Source: Candidatus Woesearchaeota archaeon (GTDB lineage Archaea > Nanobdellota > Nanobdellia > Woesearchaeales > WALR01). From it: a DNA stretch of 5,795 nt. Under the pieces are notes generated by a model. It was not told the origin of the DNA and ran no database searches. It worked only from the letters and a program-made list of their open reading frames with translations. The stretch is taken from positions 1 through 5,795 of the forward strand of contig WALR01000082.1 of assembly GCA_015522765.1 (NCBI GenBank). Direction: 5' to 3'. Below, piece after piece: positions 1 to 4,388 of the stretch. Each line of letters opens with the position of its first letter. The stretch's first letter is position 1. A program made the translations under genes and the position numbers.

Positions 1-1
1 C

Positions 2-337
2 CTTGTTGTGGCGCCTGCTCTCTTCGCCCTCTCATTCAATCTGCTTGTAATACTGAAGAACCTGACCAAGAAGCTTGGGGCTGCAAGGGCTACGGGGGGG
101 GCGAGGATGCCTTTTAAGATAGGGGAGATAAGCATAAATCTTGATGATTTCAGGAGGTTCTCTGAGTATGCCCTCGGAATCACCGCTGCATTCGCCGCTT
201 CCATAGTGTCGATGATACGCTATGGAAATATAAAAGAGGGGGTAAAGTACATCCCTGTGTATACCATAATCTCTATTCTTCTCTACCTCTTATTCCTTAA
301 GGTGCTCGTTGGATTCTTCGGGGGGCTGGTCACATGA
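2..337 (+). CDS. C-terminal part of a polytopic membrane protein, probable TadC/FlaJ (type II/IV secretion F) family
   Basis: The reading frame is open to the left edge, so this is only the 3' end of a gene. The last ~111 residues show three hydrophobic stretches. One is at the very start (LVVAPALFALSFNLLVIL), one is in the middle (ALGITAAFAASIVSMI), and the last (YIPVYTIISILLYLLFLKVLV) is followed by a short GFFGGLVT end. The pattern of a membrane helix, a short charged turn (RYGNIKEGVKYIP) and a final helix resembles the end of archaeal TadC/FlaJ platform proteins, which work with a TadA/FlaI ATPase to build pili or archaella. No diagnostic catalytic motif exists in this family, so the call rests on topology and on the IKEGVKYIP-like turn, recalled from memory. 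An internal run of eight G at 94-101 codes in frame. The alternative is an unrelated small membrane protein. The GTG at 8 is not a convincing start because the frame continues upstream. Confidence 0.5.
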   Translation, partial: LVVAPALFALSFNLLVILKNLTKKLGAARATGGARMPFKIGEISINLDDFRRFSEYALGITAAFAASIVSMIRYGNIKEGVKYIPVYTIISILLYLLFLKVLVGFFGGLVT

Positions 338-422
338 TTCCTGCTTGAGCATTCTTGAATTATGGGTTTAACGGGCTGCTTATTAAGAATTCAGGGGAGT
401 ACACTACTAAAAGAGAGTGATA

Positions 423-435
423 AAATTATATAAAT
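423..435 (+). promoter_or_regulatory. TATA-box-like element upstream of the first coiled-coil gene
   Basis: AAATTATATAAAT lies in the 194-base gap after the membrane gene and is preceded by a purine-rich GATAA that could serve as a BRE. With the usual ~25-base offset, transcription would begin near 455-458, giving a leader of about 75 bases before the ATG at 532. That leader contains an SD-like GAGGGG (454-459) followed closely by a tiny ORF (462-488, MQEQGIHC). No stable terminator hairpin was seen between 338 and 420. This is pattern-based only. Confidence 0.5.
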
Positions 436-531
436 CAACAAACAAAGGTTAAAGAGGGGTAATGCAGGAACAGGGTATACATTGTTAGTTGACAGTAATA
501 TGGCTAGGATTTGCACAAATAAAAACAAAAA

Positions 532-1227
532 ATGAAGGGGCTGTCAAAGGGGAAGGTATTGGGTAAACAGGCAGGCATGCACAAGTTTGTTAGCATACTT
601 AGAAGGCTATCATTAGAAAAAGAGAGATTACAGCATATAAGAGAGGAAATCCTCACAACACATAAGAAAATAGAGAAGAAGAGAAGAGAGCTTTTGCAGA
701 ATGAGATAAAACAGGAAGAGACAATTAAGAAGGTGAACAGACTGCTGAGCTGGGTGGAGATAGAATATGATGATATAAAAAAGAAAAGAAAAGAGTTGAA
801 TGATGAGAAAGAGAGGGTTGAAGGATTAAGGGACTATGCAATAGACATCATTGACAGGGAGAGGGAGATTAAAGGAAGGGAGGAAGCACTCAAGAAAAGG
901 GAAGAAGAGCTTAAAAAGAGGGAGAAGAAAGCCAATGAGACTGAAACATATCTTTTGAGTGAGGAGAAGAGGGTCAATTCAAGATTAATAAAGAAGAGGA
1001 GAGAGCTGGAAACAATAAATAAAACATTAAAGAATAAGCCGCATAAAAAGAGGATGGCTGTTGAGAGAGAAAACAAGAAGTATCCCTTGCCTGAGATGGA
1101 AAAGCTGGCAGGGGTGCTGAGAAAGCTCGACGATATGCTGGAGCACCTACCAGAGGATAAAATTAGGGAGTTTGCCAGAAGCAAAGAGTTCCATGAGTAT
1201 AAAGAGATAATGAGGAAGTTCACATAA
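532..1227 (+). CDS. Basic, highly charged coiled-coil protein with a compact C-terminal helical module
   Basis: The function is not recognised. The protein has 231 residues, no signal peptide and no membrane helix. It is almost entirely helical. Residues ~25-70 and ~80-165 are charged coiled coil rich in Lys, Arg and Glu. Within this, residues 104-138 form five heptads with a hydrophobic residue at position 3 and Glu at position 7 (for example EALKKRE, EELKKRE). A Pro-containing break (NKPHKKR, then KYPLPEME) leads into residues ~185-231, a short amphipathic module ending LPEDKIREFARSKEFHEYKE. I recall similar endings (LPxDxIxxFxxSxxFxxY) in other uncharacterised archaeal proteins, which needs checking. 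The ATG at 532 has no Shine-Dalgarno sequence and follows an A-rich leader. Alternatives are TTG at 559 (preceded by GGGGAAGG) or ATG at 577, so the first ~15 residues are uncertain. Position after a TadC-like gene suggests an envelope or pilus-associated role, by inference only. Confidence 0.75.
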   Translation: MKGLSKGKVLGKQAGMHKFVSILRRLSLEKERLQHIREEILTTHKKIEKKRRELLQNEIKQEETIKKVNRLLSWVEIEYDDIKKKRKELNDEKERVEGLRDYAIDIIDREREIKGREEALKKREEELKKREKKANETETYLLSEEKRVNSRLIKKRRELETINKTLKNKPHKKRMAVERENKKYPLPEMEKLAGVLRKLDDMLEHLPEDKIREFARSKEFHEYKEIMRKFT

Positions 1228-1249
1228 GAAAACATTCACAGACGGAAGG

Positions 1250-1258
1250 ATATTAAAT
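1250..1258 (+). promoter_or_regulatory. TATA-like box before the 430-residue coiled-coil gene
   Basis: ATATTAAAT in the 76-base gap after the first coiled-coil gene, preceded by GGAAGG. A start ~25 bases downstream (near 1280) would give a short leader containing the GAGGT ribosome site. This suggests the gene can be transcribed independently of its upstream neighbour, although read-through is equally possible. The surrounding sequence is very AT-rich, which lowers the weight of the match. Confidence 0.4.
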
Positions 1259-1291
1259 GAACATCATAATACTTAATAATAATTGATAAAA

Positions 1292-1296
1292 GAGGT
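1292..1296 (+). promoter_or_regulatory. Shine-Dalgarno site that fixes the start at 1304
   Basis: GAGGT ends 7 bases before the ATG at 1304. A longer frame from TTG at 1283 would put this site inside the coding region and has no ribosome site of its own, so ATG 1304 is preferred. Confidence 0.75.
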
Positions 1297-1303
1297 AATC
1301 AAA

Positions 1304-2596
1304 ATGGGTCTACTCTCAAAAGCTGAGGATATCAACAGGGCATATGAAGAAGAGGACTTTACTGAGGATGAACATGAAGACGAGGAGGAATATGAGGATC
1401 TTCCGCCGCCAGAAAAGCCGAAGTATAAAGAGAAGAAGGGGATACTCTCAAGAATTTTCAGTAAGAAGACTGAGAGGAAGGGAAGCGTGAAAGCAGAGGA
1501 GCCGCAGGAGAAAACAGGGGTTAAACAAGAAGAATCCTCGGAAAAAGAGGAAACAGCTGAAGACAGCTTGGAGAAAGCAAAAGAGGAAGATAAACCGAAA
1601 GAGGAAGAGGCGGCTAAAAAAACAGAGGAAGATGAAAATAAGAGGAACACAGATGCCCTTCTCCAGATAAAAAGGCGTATCGACCATGAGGCAAGGGAGA
1701 GGCATCACAGTATTAATGATATGGAGAAAGAGCTGGAGGAAAAAGCACTCCTTCTTGCAGAAAGGGAAGGAGAGATAAAAAAGCAGGAGAAGGAGATAAA
1801 CGACCTTAAGAAAAAGCTCAAAAAGAAAATAAACAAGTTTGGGCTGAGCGAATTTCTCGTTGATCAGGAGGAAATAGAAAAAAGGGAGAGAGCTGTTAAA
1901 AAGAGAGAGGAAGAGCTGGGAAAAAAGGAGGAAGAGCTTAAAAGAAGAGAGGGACGCCTCGAGAGCATTGAAGAGAGAATCTCATTAAAGGAAGCGGAAC
2001 TCGTGGAGAGGGAGGAGAAGATAAGTGAAAAAGAGGAGGAGCTGAAGAGGACAGAAGAGGGGACATCTGCGAAGGTTTCAGATTTAAGACTCGATGTTGA
2101 CGAGCTTGAAAAGAAGATAGAGGACAAGGAGAAGAGACTTGACGCTTTAGAGAAGCTTTACAAGGAAAAGAGGGAAGAGATGAAGAAGGATGAGAGAAAG
2201 ATAAAGAAAGAAGAGGAAGAACTCCTGAAAGTGGTTAACCGCATTACACCAAATAATCCGCAGGAAGAAAGCCGGGAGAGTAAGGAGGGCGCCCCCTCAA
2301 AACCGGCAAGCGTGCCCCTAAAAAAGACCGCCGCCAAGCAGGATGATAAAATTAAGAGTAGCATTAAAGAGATGAGCAGCATAATCAACAATCTCTCAGA
2401 GGGCGATAAGATTGAGCTTATAAAGCAGAACATACACGAAAAATTAAGGGAGAGGGATATTGTGGGAGCGGAGAGTCTTCTCAAAGAGTTGAACAGGATA
2501 TACAGAAAGGGAGAGATGGGAAAGGATGAAAAGAAAATGTTTTATTATGACCTCATGAGGATAAAGACAGATGTGGAGCTTGCAAAGGTAGAGTAG
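1304..2596 (+). CDS. Acidic-headed long coiled-coil protein with a C-terminal helical hairpin module
   Basis: No known function is recognised. The 430-residue product falls into five parts. (1) Residues 1-40 are a short MGLLSKA start followed by an acidic stretch ending in a PPP break. (2) Residues 42-60 are basic and amphipathic (KKGILSRIFSKK), a possible membrane-surface or partner-binding helix. (3) Residues 60-118 are Lys/Glu-rich low complexity. (4) Residues ~120-312 are a long charged helix in two segments, broken near NKFGLSEFLVD (178-187). The second segment contains nine unbroken heptads at 189-251 with Ile/Leu/Val at position 3 and Glu at position 7. (5) After a Pro/Ser-rich linker (313-348), residues ~350-430 form a helical module (AESLLKELNRIY, then a second helix with FYYDLMRI) like a TPR-style hairpin. 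There is no signal peptide. The heptad type is shared with the preceding coiled-coil protein. The downstream PPC gene starts one base after this stop, so the two are probably cotranscribed. A structural or scaffolding role is inferred. Confidence 0.8.
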   Translation: MGLLSKAEDINRAYEEEDFTEDEHEDEEEYEDLPPPEKPKYKEKKGILSRIFSKKTERKGSVKAEEPQEKTGVKQEESSEKEETAEDSLEKAKEEDKPKEEEAAKKTEEDENKRNTDALLQIKRRIDHEARERHHSINDMEKELEEKALLLAEREGEIKKQEKEINDLKKKLKKKINKFGLSEFLVDQEEIEKRERAVKKREEELGKKEEELKRREGRLESIEERISLKEAELVEREEKISEKEEELKRTEEGTSAKVSDLRLDVDELEKKIEDKEKRLDALEKLYKEKREEMKKDERKIKKEEEELLKVVNRITPNNPQEESRESKEGAPSKPASVPLKKTAAKQDDKIKSSIKEMSSIINNLSEGDKIELIKQNIHEKLRERDIVGAESLLKELNRIYRKGEMGKDEKKMFYYDLMRIKTDVELAKVE

Positions 2597-2597
2597 G

Positions 2598-3008
2598 ATG
2601 CACTGGAAAAAATTGACCAATGGTTATCTTCTTATTGCGGATAAGGGGGAAGATGTTGAAGAGGCGATACTGAACTTCTGCAGTGAAGCAGGTGTAAGGC
2701 ACGGCTTTATCAGCGGGATAGGGGCAGTGAGGGATGTTGAGTTAGGATACTATGATGTGGAACTAAAAGAATACAAAAGAAAATTTTTTGGCGGCTCATT
2801 TGAGGTTGTTAGCTTATTGGGAAACATCTCATTGTACAACAATAAGGAATTTTTACATGCGCATATCTCCCTGGCAGATAGGGGGAACAACCTTGTGGGA
2901 GGGCACCTGTTCAAGGCAACTGTAAGCGTCACCCTCGAGGTCTTCTTTATAGAATCAAAAGAAGAAATAATAAGAGAGGACAAGGGCAGCCTCAAATTAA
3001 TTAGGTAA
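2598..3008 (+). CDS. PPC-domain (DUF296) protein, putative metal-binding/DNA-binding
   Basis: The 136-residue product matches the PPC/DUF296 fold along its whole length: an N-terminal strand and helix (EDVEEAILNFCSEAG), then GFISGIGAVRDVELGYYD (residues 36-53), the central VVSLLGNISLY, the signature LHAHISLADRGNNLVGGHL (86-104), and VTLEVFFIE near the end. His87, His89 and His103 are placed like the metal-binding histidines of prokaryotic PPC proteins. The family forms trimers. In plants it is joined to AT-hook motifs and binds DNA. Archaeal and bacterial stand-alone versions have no settled role, and no AT-hook is present here. The ATG lies one base after the previous TAG, with AAGGT at 2585-2589 as a ribosome site inside the upstream gene, which points to translational coupling. 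Length is normal for the family and no defect is visible. Confidence 0.88.
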   Translation: MHWKKLTNGYLLIADKGEDVEEAILNFCSEAGVRHGFISGIGAVRDVELGYYDVELKEYKRKFFGGSFEVVSLLGNISLYNNKEFLHAHISLADRGNNLVGGHLFKATVSVTLEVFFIESKEEIIREDKGSLKLIR

Positions 3009-3014
3009 TATTCC

Positions 3015-3389
3015 TTAATTATAATTATAAATGTATACCCATCTGCTGGCCCTTTCTCTTCCGTTGGTGGCTGTAACCTTTGCCAGAGAGAGTCCGTGAG
3101 GCATATTATACGCTGAAAGGTCTTCTATGACATAGGCAGATGAGACACTGCTTGTGATGTCAAATGGGAAGGAGTAAAACATCTCATTAATTGAGGGAAT
3201 GAAGACTGTGACATGGGCATTGTTAATATCAGAAGCCCCCCTGTTAAGGAGATTCACATGAAGGAACATTTCATTACCAAAGATTCCGCCTCTTATGTAT
3301 CCCAGCGAGAGAAAAAGCACGCTTAGGGAGATAAGAGCCAGGGCGCTAACATTATTAGTATTTTTCTTCTTATTTGATATTTTCAACAT
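3015..3389 (-). CDS. Small membrane-anchored protein with an extracellular beta domain
   Basis: The 124-residue product has a positively charged start (LKISNKKKN), one membrane helix at ~14-33 (VSALALISLSVLFLSLGYI), and about 90 residues that should lie outside the cell by the positive-inside rule. The outer part is strand-rich (MFLHVNLLNRG, NAHVTVFIP, LAKVTATNGRERASRWVYIY), consistent with a CARDB-like or Ig-like sandwich. I recall similar anchored proteins in DPANN-type archaea, and their function is unknown. The helix could also be an uncleaved signal anchor or a signal peptide. ATG at 3389 is chosen because GGGGGG (3396-3401) precedes it by 6 bases. A GTG at 3416 would add 9 residues and swallow that site. 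Its stop is 6 bases from the stop of the convergent PPC gene. Confidence 0.75.
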   Translation of the reverse strand: MLKISNKKKNTNNVSALALISLSVLFLSLGYIRGGIFGNEMFLHVNLLNRGASDINNAHVTVFIPSINEMFYSFPFDITSSVSSAYVIEDLSAYNMPHGLSLAKVTATNGRERASRWVYIYNYN

Positions 3390-3433
3390 TTTCTTCCCCC
3401 CAATAAAATCATACACCGATTAGTAGTTCTGCC

Positions 3434-3459
3434 TATTAACCATTTTGTAATGGCTAATA
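3434..3459. repeat. 26-base imperfect palindrome, possible operator
   Basis: The arms read TATTAaCCATT and AATGGcTAATA around a TTGT centre. Ten of the eleven arm pairs are complementary, and the single mismatch is at 3439/3454. It lies in the divergent intergenic region, 45 bases upstream of the leftward small membrane-protein gene and just beside a leftward TATA-like box. That placement suits a repressor operator overlapping the transcription start. A chance AT-rich palindrome is the alternative. Confidence 0.45.
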
Positions 3460-3466
3460 ATTAAAG
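3455..3466 (-). promoter_or_regulatory. Possible TATA box for the leftward membrane-anchored protein gene
   Basis: Read leftward, CTTTAATTATTA could be a TATA element, with transcription starting near 3435 and a ~46-base leader before the ATG at 3389. It overlaps the right arm of the palindrome at 3434-3459. The region is AT-rich, so the match alone is weak. Confidence 0.35.
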
Positions 3467-3480
3467 ATTAAACCCGAGCT

Positions 3481-3490
3481 AATATATAAA
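3481..3490 (+). promoter_or_regulatory. Distal TATA box upstream of the acidic-protein gene
   Basis: AATATATAAA is the best TATA match in the window. Initiation would fall near 3511-3514, leaving a ~165-base leader before the ATG at 3680, long for an archaeal mRNA. An ATG at 3513 begins a six-codon frame (MLSENK) exactly where transcription would start. The box may instead serve a small RNA. Confidence 0.5.
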
Positions 3491-3556
3491 CTTTTCTATG
3501 AACAATGGTTTTATGTTGTCAGAGAATAAGTAAGGGGGAACTGCCTGTTAAAAAAG

Positions 3557-3570
3557 AAAGTTTTAAATAA
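3557..3570 (+). promoter_or_regulatory. Proximal BRE/TATA-like element upstream of the acidic-protein gene
   Basis: AAAG followed by TTTTAAATAA resembles a BRE plus TATA box. Transcription would begin near 3590, giving a ~90-base leader to the ATG at 3680. Together with the box at 3481-3490 it gives two candidate promoters in tandem. An unpaired AAGGAG at 3626-3631 lies downstream without a start codon at normal spacing. Confidence 0.4.
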
Positions 3571-3669
3571 CAAAAACCTGCCATGAATCACAGCAATTGC
3601 ATCTCAGGAGTTCACGCGAAGATTTAAGGAGAACGACAGGATTTAATTGTGCATTGCAGGACTATGGAC

Positions 3670-3675
3670 GGTGAT
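3670..3675 (+). promoter_or_regulatory. GGTGAT Shine-Dalgarno site that fixes the start at 3680
   Basis: GGTGAT matches the complement of the archaeal 16S rRNA 3' end and stands 4 bases before ATG 3680. A frame beginning at TTG 3647 would include it as coding sequence and add 11 residues that look unlike the rest of the protein, so ATG 3680 is preferred. Confidence 0.7.
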
Positions 3676-3679
3676 AGTT

Positions 3680-4387
3680 ATGGGCGATAATCAAAAGGGA
3701 GATAAGGAAAGGATTGAAGAGCTCGCAAGGGTGCTCAAGACACACGGTCTTGCAGCGTCATGGGAGGATGCAAGGGCAAAAGCTGAGAGCATGATTAATG
3801 ACAAAGGGCATGCAGAGGAGAATAAAAGCGAGCCGATAGAAAAAGTAGAGGAAAGGGAAATAAAAGAAGAAGCAGAGGAGGAAGTAATAGAAGAGCCTGA
3901 AGACAATGGCAAAGATCTGGAAACCGCAAACAATGAGGAAACAACTCAAGCCAATGCAGTCAGCGAGGAGATGAACAGCAGTCCTTCCCCTGACTCCCCT
4001 GAATATGACATAACCAAGGAGAATAAAACCGTTAACGAGCTTATGGGAGAAGAGCCGCAGGCAGAACCCGTAGAGGATTCCCACAATGAGGAACCCCGAA
4101 TAAGCGGGGAATTTAGTGAAGGTTCAGGAGAAGAGAAAGAGGAAGAAGAGGACAAAATAAATGCGGAGGAAGAGGATTACATTAATGAAAAGGCATACAG
4201 CGAGGGTGATGACGAGTTTGTAATAAAAGAAAAGGAAGAGCAACTGAACACAGCCCCTAAAGAGGAGGAGAAAGAAGAAAATACTGCTCCTCCTGAATCT
4301 GAGATAGAAGAGAAGCAAGAGGAAGAAGATAAAAAAGAGGAGAACAAGATAGACCTGACAGACATATTTGACTTCAGCAACCATTAA
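3680..4387 (+). CDS. Glu-rich, probably disordered protein with short conserved-looking ends
   Basis: The function is not recognised. The 235-residue product has a small N-terminal helical motif at ~10-40 (RIEELARVLKTHGLAAS, then a helix EDARAKAESMI). This looks like a short two-helix unit of the form LAxxLxxxGLAxSxxxAxxxAxxM, which I recall as recurrent in small DPANN-type archaeal proteins (unchecked). Residues ~41-222 are dominated by Glu with Lys, Asn, Ser and Pro, contain no hydrophobic core and are predicted to be disordered. A brief hydrophobic island, TVNELMGE, sits at 117-124. The tail returns to an ordered-looking motif, KIDLTDIFDFSNH, possibly a short binding motif. There is no signal peptide or membrane helix. 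It stands alone between a divergent and a convergent neighbour. Its stop lies one base from the stop of the EELIHTTQ gene on the other strand. Confidence 0.72.
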   Translation: MGDNQKGDKERIEELARVLKTHGLAASWEDARAKAESMINDKGHAEENKSEPIEKVEEREIKEEAEEEVIEEPEDNGKDLETANNEETTQANAVSEEMNSSPSPDSPEYDITKENKTVNELMGEEPQAEPVEDSHNEEPRISGEFSEGSGEEKEEEEDKINAEEEDYINEKAYSEGDDEFVIKEKEEQLNTAPKEEEKEENTAPPESEIEEKQEEEDKKEENKIDLTDIFDFSNH

Positions 4388-4388
4388 C

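Noticed and set aside
362..433. 23-codon frame MGLTGCLLRIQGS... in the gap before the first coiled-coil gene
   Set aside because: It has no ribosome site, its end overlaps the TATA-like box at 423-435, and its length is within chance.
462..488. Eight-codon frame MQEQGIHC after GAGGGG
   Set aside because: The G-rich site is only about two bases from the ATG, too close for a normal ribosome site, and the frame is too short to support without conservation.
500..535. Eleven-codon frame MARICTNKNKK overlapping the ATG at 532
   Set aside because: It has no ribosome site and the ATGA overlap is easily produced by the A-rich sequence. Translational coupling cannot be supported.
1868..2056. DNA-level tandem repeat under the nine heptads
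   Set aside because: The heptad regularity is at protein level. Codons vary and no exact 21-base unit recurs, so it is not a nucleotide satellite or CRISPR-like array.
834..2484. Long leftward frames opposite the coiled-coil genes (about 80-133 codons, Ser/Phe/Leu-rich)
   Set aside because: They are antisense shadows of Glu/Lys-rich codons (GAG/AAG read backward as CTC/CTT), have no ribosome sites and look like low-complexity Ser/Leu strings.
3009..3030. AT-rich stretch between the PPC gene and the leftward gene as a terminator
   Set aside because: There is no T-tract of five or more and no hairpin, and much of it is the coding end of the leftward gene.
3691..4384. Leftward frames opposite the acidic-protein gene, some looking like membrane proteins
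   Set aside because: The apparent Phe/Leu/Ser richness comes from reverse reading of GAA/GAG/AAA codons. No start context supports them.
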